Notes: generated from the letters alone by a model not told the origin. A DNA stretch of 17,365 nt from Suillus spraguei (GCA_016800925.1 JABCPU010001056.1:1-17365), one strand, 5' to 3'. Numbered from the stretch's first letter, positions 8,330 through 17,365 are shown. Program-made: numbers and translations.

Positions 8330-9308
8330 GAATCAATCAACAATTCAATATGCGTATTAGCACCAAACTGACCCAATGTCAGCAATTACATCAGGCCATT
8401 GTCTGGGGATCACTCGCCGGCCATTGGACTTCCTAGTAGCGAAATCCACTATAGTAGATCGGTAATAGGAGGCTCCGTCATTGAACATGATGAAAAGAAA
8501 GATCCATTCACGTCCATTGGTCAGAGCACTGCGGATGGCCTTTTTCCTGAGACAAGGTAGTAGTTTGGAAATGCGAACCTAAAAGCTGGCAGGATTCACT
8601 TACTGGAGATATTTTATACACGCATACATCTCACCTACTGCCTGGGCGATATGATCTGAGAGATTGTGGAGCTTGGCTTTCTTGACGAAGAAACCAGATG
8701 GCATAGGTAACGCCCTGAGATAATCGAGTCGCGGGGATGTCATATATAAAGCTAAAGGGAACAATGACCTGGGAGATTGAGATAGGTCAAGCCAGACTTA
8801 CGGACGTCGCATTTGTCCGCTACTATGGCGGTATAATCTACAAGTTCACCAAGGGTCCGCAAACTCGACAGGCTGATAGTCGTGGCTGGAACGACAACAA
8901 CTTGTTCCATGTTGAGAATCATGGCCTTATTTAATGGTAGCATTGCAGATGCGCAGAAGAAGAATGCATCAATCCATGCACGAGCAGTCGCTTTGGTCTA
9001 ACGGAATATGAGAGTAGCGCAAAGCTTGACAGATTATTACCATACCACCTTAGGAACGAACTGACGATACATATTTATGGAAGACCAAAGTTCGTTCTGT
9101 CCGAGGAAAGTAGTCGCCGCGACGCGTTCATCAAGATTGGGCTTCAGGATAAGCTGACCAGTAAACAAGATATTGAACTCAATCAAATCCGTCGCGGGGA
9201 AGGTAAAAAAACTGTAGGAGTGACCCAGTGGAGAACCGTTTCGTAAGTCGAGTCACACCTTAGGCCCGATTCCAACAAAGAGATCACTGAGTCATCATAG
9301 TCGGGCAT
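8230..9308 (-). CDS. Conserved hypothetical protein with degenerate PD-(D/E)XK nuclease-like domain
   Basis: Six exons fit one frame: 9308-9259, 9211-9046, 8997-8802, 8751-8604, 8546-8373 and, less surely, 8302-8230 (about 268 aa). Introns are 47, 48, 50, 57 and about 70 nt with GT-AG ends, and all phases agree. The start is ATG 9308 (MPDYDDSVISLLESG). The protein has an N-terminal region (LWSSINMYRQFVPK, ARAWIDAFFF), then LGELVDYTAIVADK (Asp126), GFFVKKAKLHNLSDH (Lys162-Ala-Lys164) and AQAVGEMYAC (Gln174), then IRSALTNGREWIFLFI. This is the D...ExK...Q layout of the restriction-endonuclease-like fold, found in a multicopy family of mushroom hypothetical proteins I recall. Here the Glu of ExK is Lys, a GAA-to-AAA type change, so metal-dependent cleavage is doubtful. 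The last exon is uncertain; without the last intron a stop follows within seven codons of 8373. The 5' end is 290 bp from the convergent-side MDV1 stop. Confidence 0.7.
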
Positions 9309-9597
9309 TGAGTCATATATGATCATATGACATTCGTTAGATGGAGCTGAAGTGGCGCGCACATGGCACTGACACGAATTTCGAGATCGCTGTAGAATGT
9401 GGCGAGCCTGAAGTCAAGCTGGGAATGAAACCTGGAGATGTACGTGCATATATATGCTACATCTATTCGGTATGTTGTCAATGGTGCTAAGTTATAACCA
9501 ACTAGACCTGTCTGCACTAGGTTGAGGTATATATAGATTCTAATTGGCGCCAACATTCTCGACAGTCGAAGGTCCTTAGGACCTCCCCAATCGAGAA
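9309..9597. promoter_or_regulatory. Spacer between MDV1-like stop and the nuclease-like gene start
   Basis: Both neighbours are on the minus strand, so this 289-bp gap holds the MDV1-like 3' end and the promoter of the nuclease-like gene at 9308. TATATATA-like words occur at 9448-9455 and 9530-9537. It also marks the boundary between the conserved gene block on the right and the decayed accessory DNA on the left. Confidence 0.35.
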
Positions 9598-12202
9598 TCA
9601 CAGAGTCCATATCTTTACCGTAGCATCGCGTCCGCCCGACACGAGGTACCGGTCCATGTATCGTAGGCGCTCGACAGGTTGTGTATGACCGTTCGTGGAA
9701 AGAGACGAATGCTGCATACTCGTGCGATTATAGATCTGCGGATACATAAAGTTAGCATCTAGCAATACTCACACACGGCCAAAAAATTCACCTTCACGCC
9801 ATTTTCACCGGTAGCAGCAATAACTTTTCGGGTGTCGAACTGCAGCGCAGTCACAGCATGATTGTAATTGAGAGTTTCAAAGGTACCGCCTGTCCTGACG
9901 TCCCATATCTTAGGACACGGTTCAGAACATCACTGGCCAGAGAAATCAATCGTGCATACCCGTATTGACTTGTCGAGACTGCCGCTGGCAATATGCATCT
10001 CATCAAACTGAAGGCAAGTCACTGGACCGGTATGTCCCATTAACGTTCGATGGGCCTGTCCCGTCCGCACTAAAGATATAAATGTCGCGTTAAATGCAGC
10101 AGAAATGGAAATGACCAAGGCAACTCACTGTCCCACATTCGTACCGCCCCGTCCCCGCTGCCGCTCACGAGCCCATAACCCCAAAACTGGACTCCACCCA
10201 CAAAATCTTCGTACATGTCCCAACTACCATCTGCGGAAGGAGGTGTAGGAACGGCGAAGTGCCCTGCAGAGGCAGCGGCGCCTGGAAAGAGGTGATTTGG
10301 TATGCCATTACCTGGTATAGTGGGTTGTGGATGGGAGATAGCCCATAGGATATCCATTGTCATGATACACTGTCCAGTCGCAAGGTCCCACTGACGAAGT
10401 GTCTTGTCCGAAGCACCAGTGACCTGCATGCACAGTGAGACGACATGGGGCTGAAGAACGAATGAGAGATATTTACCAGACACTCATCCTCGAAGTAGAG
10501 TGCAGTGACAGCCTTACTGTGCCCTTCAAACAACCTGATGCACGGTCCAGTCTGGTCAGTTGTGCCTGCTTCGCAAGGTTCATTTGACCGAATTCCATTG
10601 GGCTTTTCGACGAGTTCCTCGTCATAAGCGTTACCCTCGTCCTCCTCCGCAACATTAGCAAGACCATCTTTCTCCCAGTCGTCTTCATCTACCAGTCGAA
10701 GGTCCCAAAGGCGCACGTTGCCATCCTCTGCACCGGTCAAGCAAAGGTTATCCTCGACTTGTATGCACTTGACAGCACCGCGATGCCCACGTAATCGTCC
10801 GATTTCAGAACCTGTCATCAAATCCCAAAGCCGTGGTTGGGAGTCTTCTTGCGATGCGCTCACAAGTGTTCCGTAAGGTTCGGAGAAGTCAAGGGCAGCG
10901 ATTGGTGTGAGGTGACTTTCTAGGGTCTGTGACCAATTAAGCAGGATTTCAAAGTAAGGTATTAGATGCTGAACCCACCATGAATGCTACTCCTGGCGGG
11001 AGCTCATCATGTTCTGACGGTAAGAAAACCGGACCTTCAAGACATGGTAAATACATGCAATAGCAAAATTCGCAACAAGCGTACCTCTCCGCCGCCGTGA
11101 AGGGGCAACATGAAGTGCCGGTGCGGTTTTGGTGTTGTCGCTCTGACGGAAGGCAGCTTCCTCAAATTCAATACGTTCCTGCACGCCCCCGACTGTCCGC
11201 AAGTCAGTCAAGTTTTGTATGTGTGCACAATTCAATTGGCTCTTACGCTCGTCATCCAATTCCAACTCGTCCTCGTGCAATTTTAAGAGGTCTTGTTCCA
11301 GCCTCTCTCTTATTGAGTCTAGCGCCTTGATTTTGTTGTTAATTTCTGCAATTTCACTGTTAATTAGACTCTGCATTACGTTAGAAAAGTCGGAATGTGA
11401 GACGGAGAAACGTACCCGTCGAACATGAAGATTCTCCTTGTCAAGTAATATCTCCTGGGTCTGTCGCCGAAGTTCGTCCTTGCCAAGTGCCTTTGCTGCA
11501 CTAAGACTCTCCCTGCCTCGTCTCTTCCCCTTTCGTTTCCCTCGCTCATCAAGACGTGAAACCACAACAACATCGTCTTCACTTCTCTCCTCTTCATCTT
11601 CCATCATCATCCCTCTCGCACTCATTCCTAGCTTTTTCAACCCAATCCTTGGAGTCTCGACATTCCGCATCTGTTTGCGCCGCGTCCGGTTTTTCTCCGA
11701 ACTCGGAACAGTGGCATTAAACCCGCGAAGTAAGCTCACGTCAGACGCAATACCCTCCGCCTCTGGAATCTCAGCGTCCAAGAGCTCGTCTGTTGCCTCA
11801 ACGATCTGGAGGTCTCGCGACGTGATGCGGCGGGTACCGAGTGTCAGACGCATTGGAGCGCGTCCGAGGGTTGCAAAATCCAGCCGGGATCCTCCAGAAG
11901 CTGAGGCACCAAGAGAACCTCGCGAACGTGAAGACACTGTCGCCGCTGCGGTTATCATACGGGGAGTCATTATTACCGGGGCAACTGGAAAGAGTATATT
12001 AAAAGATTGAGGTGAAAAGTAACGCGTGTTGCTTACGGTCTGTAAGAATGCGCGAGGAGTCTTTCTTCTTATTATTGAAAGGCGCAAAGAGGGTTTTGGA
12101 CACCAAGTCCATCTTACTGTGAACTGTGGACTGTTCCGGGTCCAACGCTGCACGGGTAACGTCTGGCCGGTCGGCTGACTTTCCCTTAAACTTTGAGGAC
12201 AT
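9598..12202 (-). CDS. MDV1: Mitochondrial division protein 1-like WD40 adaptor
   Basis: The protein is predicted to recruit the dynamin Dnm1 to Fis1 on the mitochondrial outer membrane, driving mitochondrial and peroxisomal fission. Ten exons give 710 aa without any frame break: 12202-12037, 11984-11416, 11370-11247, 11192-11085, 11034-10979, 10926-10477, 10423-10129, 10069-9960, 9908-9792 and 9735-9598. The introns are 45-59 nt. Start [13 protein letters not shown] is followed by [20 protein letters not shown], a conserved N-terminal patch. Residues about 246-286 ([20 protein letters not shown] onwards) form a coiled coil, as in Mdv1/Caf4. From about residue 342 there are seven WD40 repeats with clear signatures ([80 protein letters not shown]). 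An acidic insert separates repeats two and three. Introns 2-4 lack in-frame stops, so reading through them yields one long false frame. MDV1 and CAF4 cannot be told apart here. Confidence 0.9.
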
Positions 12203-12448
12203 CGAGTCGCATTCCGCACGAAAGCGAAAGAAGGAGGAACAGAGTGAGTTGATGAAGGGTACTTAAGATGCGAAGGAGAGCAAATTGCAAGCTTTCTGGT
12301 TCTGAATACCTCAGCTGCCGGAACACCTTCGGAGAAATTCACACGCTCGACTACAAGCAGGCACATTACTGAGAAGTAGTGCTTGTAGTTTATAATTAAA
12401 AAATATTGATACAACTCTGTGTTAAGTATCCGTCGTACACTATAGACC
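12203..12448 (-). promoter_or_regulatory. Spacer carrying the MDV1-like promoter
   Basis: This 246-bp gap between two same-strand genes must hold the 3' end of the membrane-protein gene and the MDV1-like promoter. An AT-rich patch (TTTATAATTAAAAAATATTG at 12390-12409) is a plausible terminator or promoter element. No transcription-factor site is claimed. Confidence 0.35.
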
Positions 12449-13287
12449 TCAAGACCAATGAAAATCGAGAACGATATCAAAGCCGTACGGATTAAGGTCA
12501 TATTCAAGTGGTCGACGAAGTGGTGGCGGAAACGACGTTGGGGATGGCTTGGAAACCGACGTTGTTATCGTCGTCATTGACGGTTCTGCATCTGCGATAG
12601 ATGGTGAGGCTTGAGCTTCTGTTTTACCGAAAATTGAACGAAGTGCTGATAATGTAGACTTCTGGGTGGGTATGACGTGTACAGTATGATTGGCTGAGGA
12701 ATGCGTCTCTTCAGGTGATAATGTTTCGTCTTCGGCGTTTGGTAGCTCCCCTGCAGTGAGGTTCTCCGTACGATTCTTCATCTGCTGCACCATATCCGCA
12801 GCCAGTTTCTCCACACTTTCCTTCTCCCATTTCTGCATATCGTATGATTCGAAAATTCCCGAAGTAAAATCGCACCAGCATCTGTCGTTGACGCGAATTA
12901 TGGGTGGAGTGTGGTCACGTAGGTCAAAATCGGGTGGTAATGTTGCATTTAATGCGTCATAAAATGTAGTGATGGTGGGGGTCCATGGAATTGAGAGGCG
13001 CGTCTCCAATGGGAATGACTGCCAATAACATGATGACAGAAAAAGAGCTCCGAGAAGTACAATGCAGTAGAAACTATGAACATGTCAGTATCACCTGGAT
13101 GCGCTCATAACACAGTACATCACCATGGTTTTGCATGCAAAGCTAATGAGAACAGGAATAGCACCAAAAAGTACGGTTGGGCAGTTGGGAGAGGCAAAAG
13201 TAGCAACGGTAAGAACCACCTTGTGCACCTATTTAATACAGAAAAATGAATAAGCCATTCTTCCTTTCCTTCAGTAACTCACCACAT
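12449..13287 (-). CDS. Conserved hypothetical membrane or secretory protein with a 5-nt first exon
   Basis: The model has three exons: 13287-13283 (ATGTG only), 13228-13124 and 13073-12449, with introns of 54 and 50 nt. Phases agree and give 244 aa. The N-terminus is strongly hydrophobic in two blocks: residues about 7-31 (FLPLLLLPLPTAQPYFLVLF onwards) and about 39-52 (YCIVLLGALFLSSCYW). The rest is hydrophilic, with sequons NAT, NRT, NLT and NHT, a CWC pair (NDRCWCDFTSGIF) and a conserved-looking C-terminus (YDLNPYGFDIVLDFHWS). The choice of start rests on phase: only the ATGTG micro-exon puts the hydrophobic exon 2 in frame with the long exon 3. The sequons suggest passage through the ER with the large domain in the lumen or outside. 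I have the impression of similar mushroom hypothetical proteins but cannot name a family or function. Confidence 0.65.
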
Positions 13288-13615
13288 GAATGAATGATGA
13301 TTTCTTACTGTGTGCGGAATCAACTCCAGCAAATGCGTGACTGGTGACGAAATCCTCCGACGTCACAATTCGTCACAACAAGGCACTTACGCGATTACCC
13401 CTTGCGCCGATCTCAATACTTTACACTGAAAGCCGACCCTCTACTGGCCAGTGCTTCTAGACTATGATCCATAAGATGATGTGCAGGGCATTGATATCAG
13501 TGTAAGGTCATAAAAAAATTAATGTGACAGTGAGTAGATGTCTGCACTCTAATATACATGGCGCTAAATAGTCTCCCGTAGTCAAACCTTGGAAGAGAAG
13601 TTGTCAAGACGTGGC
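13288..13615. other. Intergenic spacer between SYF2 and the membrane-protein gene
   Basis: I see no gene in these 328 bases. The stretch contains the 3' flank of SYF2 and must contain the promoter of the downstream membrane-protein gene. An open minus frame just upstream of 13287 lacks an ATG. Confidence 0.5.
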
Positions 13616-14694
13616 TCAAGGGCGGGGATCATAATGCGTTCCCCGCTCGAAACTAGCTCGAATCTCTGAGGTATATTTATCGTAGTATCGTGCAATCTGT
13701 TAATCGTCAGCTCATATTTTTAAGGACATAAACAAATGCAAGACACACCTTTTTGTTGAATACACGATTCCGCTCATTGATATAAGTAATGTCACCTTCA
13801 TCCTCATTGAGTCTCTTTCGGGAGAATTTGCCTTTCTTGTCAATGCTAAGGTGCGATGTCAGTGCCGCAAGGGAAACCAGGGAGTGCAACAACCACTCTT
13901 TGTTAATCTTGCCAACCACTCTATCAATGGCATCTTCAGTAGGCTTGTTGTCAGCATAAAGTAGAGTATTAGCATCCCGGTAGAAGCTCTCCGCGGCCAT
14001 CCGCTGTTCATCAGAGGTACAACCTAAAAATACACAAGCTGAGCAATACGAAGAACGAAAGGGTCGGCAGCATTGACCTGTCCACCTGAAGGATCAAAAG
14101 TTGTGAGAGCAGATGAACTGCTCCCAGACTTGGCAAGCGAGCCAGGCGCTAACCCCAGCACGACCTCTTTTTGTCGCTGTATGCAGCGAGGTCTGGTTTA
14201 ATTAGGTCAAGATCCTTCTTGTAACGCCGTCGAGCCGCGTGAGCATCATCTACATAAGACTTGAGCATGAGTGACATCATGCAAGGAAGACCATAAACTT
14301 CCGCACCATGAAACTCGTAGTCTGCTCTTCGCGCTTTCCTTGCTTTCTTCTTTTCCCAGTTATCATTATCTTCTATCGTCCATTCCCAATTCTTCTGCCG
14401 TTCCACGTCCTCCCCCCGATCTCGGCTTCAGCTTGCGTGCGCAGCACCTCTGCAGTTTCCGCTGACGTTCTAGCCGTGCAGCATCCCTCACTGTCATCTT
14501 TGCTCTAGCAGACTCCTCAATGAGGGAAGCACGATTGGCTTTCGTAGATGAACGCTGTGGTAAAGTGAACGATAATTGCGAGGAAGGCAGGATCACTCAC
14601 CATCTAGCCCTCAGCTGCTCCAATTTTGCTTTCTTTCATCCATCGTCATCGTGACTTCCTCTGCCACCTTCTCTTCGCTATCGGATGACGACAT
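13616..14694 (-). CDS. SYF2: Pre-mRNA-splicing factor SYF2 (frame broken by apparent 1-base losses)
   Basis: SYF2 is a component of the NineTeen/Prp19-associated spliceosome complex in the nucleus. Six exons are recognisable: 14694-14601, 14554-14307, 14249-14086, 14023-13897, 13845-13749 and 13696-13616. Introns are 46-62 nt with intact GT-AG ends. Family blocks appear in order: KANRASLIEESARAK, RLERQRK, NWEWTIEDNDNWEKKKARKA, FHDDAHAARRRYKKDLDLIK, LGLAPGSLAKS, SFYRDANTLLYADNKPTEDA, IDKKGKFSRKR, DITYINERNRVFNKK and IARYYDKYTSEIRASFERG, then stop. Five single-base losses (near 14629, 14603, 14452, 14412-14417 and 14168-14172) are needed to keep frame. The exons sum to 811 nt, and 811 plus 5 gives exactly 272 codons (271 aa), a normal length. 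No nonsense change is seen once frame is restored, so sequence error is likelier than a pseudogene. Confidence 0.85.
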
Positions 14695-14914
14695 TTTTAA
14701 CTTGCCCGGGCCTAAAATGCCTATGAGCTTTTGAGATCGTCTTCATGTTGGTTGCGGACTGTAGAAGGTTGACTTCACGTGACCTTGTGTGGCTACGTTT
14801 GCCGATTTAACTTCGCATACTTAAGAAAAACTAGATGTTTCTTCATCTTTCTCTGTGATTCGAAGGCAACGTCATAAACTCTTTCTCAAATTCACAATCA
14901 TCCATTAAGACGCA
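14695..14914. promoter_or_regulatory. Divergent SYF2/p23 promoter with a CACGTG E-box
   Basis: The start codons of SYF2 (minus) and p23 (plus) are 220 bp apart, so both promoters share this interval. A palindromic CACGTG lies at 14776-14781 (core of Cbf1/bHLH-type sites). TC-rich sequence (TTTCTTCATCTTTCTCTG, 14837-14854) and a CAATCATC stretch precede the p23 start. I saw no convincing heat-shock element. Confidence 0.5.
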
Positions 14915-15830
14915 ATGACAACTCATCCTGAAGTTCTGTGGCTCAACGTAGCAGCGAGTCTGTTGCTGAAAAGGTGTGTCTTGGCTTTTCATCTTTGATC
15001 GTTTCCTGTGCTGATGATCCACTTCGCGATTGCGTGCCAGAACATCGTTTGGTTGACCGTGAACCTGCCAGACATCGACGAGAGCAGTCTCGAATACAAA
15101 TTAACGTCTACCGAGATTTCTTTCAAGGCGTCAACAACGTAAGTCAGCACTTTATTAACCCTTTAGAATTGTGGCACCAACACTATCTAACGACTCATTA
15201 GTGACAAGAAAGTATATGCGTTCTCGCTCCTGCTCTTCGATGAAATAGACCCAGATGTATGTTTCCTTATCGTTTTATCCTTGTTCGCGCCACTGATAAA
15301 CTCAGTTGTCTCTGAGAAAACTGACCTCGCGCTCTTTCACGGTGACACTACGAAAGAAGGCCCTCAAGGCTGAGTACTGGCCACGACTAACGAAGGAAAA
15401 GATAAAGTCGGCATTTGTCAAGACTGATTTCGGAAAATGGGTTGATGAAGACGAGCAAGACGGCGCCGCTTTAGACGACGATTTGGGTGACATGGGCGGC
15501 ATGGGAGGTATGGAGGTATGGGCGGCATGGGAGGCATGGGTGGCATGGGAGGTATGGGCGGCATGGGAGGTATGGGCGGCATGGGAGGTATGGGTGGCAT
15601 GGGAGACATGGGCATGGGTGGCATGGGAGACATGGGCATGGGTGGCATGGACTTCAGCAAGGTGGGTCATCTCTCATTTCTGAAAACATTTGTACTGTAC
15701 TGATTACAACAATCATTAGATGATGGCTTCTATGGGCGGGGGCGCCGGCCCATCAGGCACAGATGAGGCTGCTGATGATGATTCTGATGATGATGGTCCA
15801 CCCCCTCTTGAGGCTGCTGACACTGCCTGA
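14915..15830 (+). CDS. SBA1: p23 / Sba1-type Hsp90 co-chaperone
   Basis: p23 binds the ATP-bound, closed Hsp90 dimer and slows ATP hydrolysis during client maturation in the cytosol and nucleus. Exons are 14915-14973, 15041-15138, 15202-15256, 15306-15661 and 15720-15830, with introns of 67, 63, 49 and 58 nt. The start MTTHPEVLW leads into the CS-domain fold: IVWLTVNLPDI, YKLTSTEISFKA, KVYAFSLLLFDEIDPD, LTSRSFTVTLRKK. The p23 signature EYWPRLTKEK and TDFGKWVDEDEQD follow. The C-terminus is a Gly-Gly-Met tract and an acidic end (DEAADDDSDDD). Two one-base losses are needed: GG for GGG at 14940-14941 (restoring WAQRSSESVAEK) and GG for GGG at 15512-15513 inside the GGM tract. Exons sum to 679 nt, and 679 plus 2 gives 227 codons (226 aa). 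Confidence 0.88.
15489..15652 (+). repeat. GGM-coding minisatellite in p23
   Basis: Degenerate 9- and 18-base units (GGCATGGGAGGTATGGGC type) encode Gly-Gly-Met, and toward the end Gly-Asp-Met-Gly-Met. Yeast Sba1 also has a Gly/Met-rich segment here. Such a tract is prone to length change and to base-calling slips, and one apparent lost G lies within it at 15512-15513. Long open frames on the other strand and in the other phases are by-products of the repeat. Confidence 0.8.
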
Positions 15831-16801
15831 CCGATCGGAGCAGCCCCTAAAACGGAAAAACTGTACGCTGTAGATGCGCGTCGATTGTCATTACCAATGA
15901 ATCTGCTTATTGCACTATCATTCTCGCAAATCGAAGTAGGTGAACGTGTACGTTGTAGGTACCAGACACGTTTAGTGGTAATGTCGGAGCTCATAGAGCA
16001 ATCAGTGCAGGAGTCATTTCCGTACAGTATCGACTATCGTGTACGTTTGAGATCAACTTGACTTATCCTCGTACTATGTGGCATAGCCCTGTAGATACAC
16101 CACAGGATGTCCGTTGGTGATCTTAGTGACGGTAGACGTACGTGACTTATGTATAAGTCGACGATAGCCTGCTCACGTGGGCATAAACGCAATTTTGTAT
16201 TTGGTCAACACATTGATCTTCAGTAGCATTTCAATGCCTTCGATTTTCCGCTTCTCTATCCTCCTCATATGTGCGTCGTCCAATGTATAAACATCTTCTG
16301 TGACCCTGGCGTTACGCCCCATGCCTCAGCTTCGCCACCAGTGAATACCAGGGATATTGATATTCGAAATTTGCTGCTGTCGCCAGATTCTAATTTTTGA
16401 CTGGTTCGAGTAAAGACACTGGCTATCCGAGCTGCTGATTTCAAAGTTGGAGTCGACAAACACATGAGCCAAATGATAATAAAACCAGAGCCGGCCCTTT
16501 CCGTAGCTTAGTCAGCATGTTGCCCCTCAGGATCGGTAACCCAAATTATCCAAGTCCAGACATTGATTATGTAAAGGACCCTAACGCCACAGGAACTCCG
16601 GATTATATCCGAGAGTTCCGTTGTACTAAAGCAGATTGGAACGATGACGCCATAGTCATTCCGCACATCTGCGCATCAGCATCATATAAATTGAGATTCG
16701 ACAAGCTAGTTGTTGTCCACAAAACATCCCTTGTTCACTGTCCAGTCAGTTGCTACTACCAATCTAATATCATCACGTCCTGAGTCACTAGCATTATAAC
16801 C
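15831..16801. other. Spacer of about 970 bp with two unassigned open frames
   Basis: This gap lies between the p23 stop and the F-box start. A minus frame at 16465-16265 (66 codons; contains RISISLVFTGGEAEAWGV) and a plus frame at 16517-16783 (88 codons; contains PNYPSPDIDYVKDPNATGTP) are locally protein-like, but neither has a motif I recognise. I could not extend either by splicing. They may be pieces of a small gene hidden by the base losses seen nearby, or chance. Confidence 0.3.
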
Positions 16802-17365
16802 ATGAGCCAAATTCACAACATCTCCATAAAATTCATGGATTTCCCTGCCGAATTACTATTGCAAATCCTTGGTCACCTAGACGTATACGATCTAGTCAAG
16901 CACGCAAAGTAAGGACACTTTTTTGTGCCAAAATCACTAATGGAATGTTTTCAGGTATGCAGTGACATTCGACACCTCGTTGACTCTTCCTCAGAGCTGC
17001 AATTTTTGATTGATGTTCGATATTTCAATGCGATTCCAACCTCGTTGCCTAGCTGCGATATTGACATTTCAACACGTCGTCAATTACTTCAAAATGCGAA
17101 ACTGCATGGCAAAAAGCCGAATACTCTCAGAGAAATTCCGTCCCAATGTCTTACTTTCCAGACAACTACCGTTGGTCGTGCGGTGTTCTTGGAATCCCTG
17201 CGAAATCCCTCGGACAGATAATGTTTATCCAACCCACACTGTCAGATAGTGACACCCACACCATGAGCTTGCAACAACGCAGCTGTAAAATCGACACCAT
17301 AGCATTCACGGTTATAGTTTTTCGCCTGAACAGGATCTTGTAGTTATCCATTCCAGAGCAGCCGT
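16802..17365 (+). CDS. F-box protein, partial (runs off the window)
   Basis: F-box proteins connect substrates to Skp1-Cul1 ubiquitin ligases. Exon 1 starts at ATG 16802, with an internal alternative at 16835 placed directly at the motif, and encodes MDFPAELLLQILGHLDVYDL, a clear F-box. A 46-nt intron (16909-16954) joins it in phase to VCSDIRHLVDSSSELQFLID and STRRQLLQNAKLHGKK, the usual continuation in mushroom F-box proteins. Downstream the family-like text changes frame twice: EIPSQCLTFQTTTVGRA passes to GVLGIPAKSLGQIMFIQPTL near 17181, and that passes to YSFSPEQDLVVIHS near 17312. Each step fits one lost base (G or C; T). The C-terminus lies beyond the window, and the substrate is unknown. 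Confidence 0.75.

Noticed and set aside
11438..12010. 190-codon Ser/Arg-rich plus-strand frame
   Set aside because: Antisense to exon 2 of the MDV1-like gene, with low-complexity text.
10987..12507. One uninterrupted 506-codon minus-strand frame
   Set aside because: It reads through three introns of the MDV1-like gene and starts upstream of its true exon 2. The spliced model from 12202 matches the family from end to end.
13616..14694. Calling SYF2 a pseudogene outright
   Set aside because: All breaks are single-base losses, mostly in runs, without nonsense changes, and splice sites are intact. Sequence error is the simpler explanation.
15302..15723. Several repeat-rich frames on both strands over the p23 tail
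   Set aside because: All arise from the GGM-coding minisatellite read in other phases or on the other strand.
15716..15994. Minus-strand 92-codon frame overlapping the p23 last exon
   Set aside because: Half of it is antisense to the acidic p23 C-terminus, and the remainder has no motif.

Overview
The window looks like nuclear DNA of a filamentous basidiomycete, most likely an Agaricomycete. Protein-coding stretches are broken by many 45-70 nt GT-AG introns. The gene families are fungal: an Mdv1-type mitochondrial fission adaptor, SYF2, p23/Sba1, an F-box protein, and TPR-CHAT and WD40 remnants of the kind common in mushroom genomes. No bacterial or phage signal is seen.

Layout. Bases 1-5400 are accessory DNA: a tandem array of tRNA-like Pol III repeats (about 386-1115), a 324-bp near-perfect palindromic foldback element (1277-1600), a possible LTR remnant, an unassigned stretch, and a decayed TPR-CHAT gene on the minus strand (about 4920-3875). 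Bases 5400-9310 carry two different PD-(D/E)XK nuclease-like genes. The first (plus strand, 5414-6768) keeps a D...ExK...Q set but is interrupted by a 272-bp inverted-repeat element that is a relative of the palindrome. The second (minus strand, 9308-8230) has a coherent six-exon model, but the key acidic residue reads Lys. Between them lies a decayed coiled-coil plus WD40 coding stretch (8329-7030).

Bases 9598-17365 form a gene-dense conserved block: MDV1-like (minus, 10 exons, intact), a small putative membrane or secretory protein (minus, 3 exons, intact, 5-nt first exon), SYF2 (minus, 6 exons), p23/SBA1 (plus, 5 exons) and the start of an F-box gene (plus, cut by the window end). SYF2 and p23 are divergent and share a 220-bp promoter with a CACGTG site. 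These genes serve unrelated housekeeping roles (mitochondrial division, splicing, Hsp90 co-chaperone); nothing suggests one pathway.

One pattern crosses gene boundaries. From about 14.16 kb to the window end, every frame break I could resolve in SYF2, p23 and the F-box gene is explained by loss of one base, usually in a homopolymer, while splice sites and residues stay conserved. MDV1 and the membrane-protein gene have no breaks. This looks more like local consensus error than gene death. The TPR-CHAT and coiled-coil/WD40 remnants differ: the former lacks whole segments and the latter has in-frame nonsense codons, so they look truly dead. Gene models were made by hand translation and matching to remembered family features; no database search was run.
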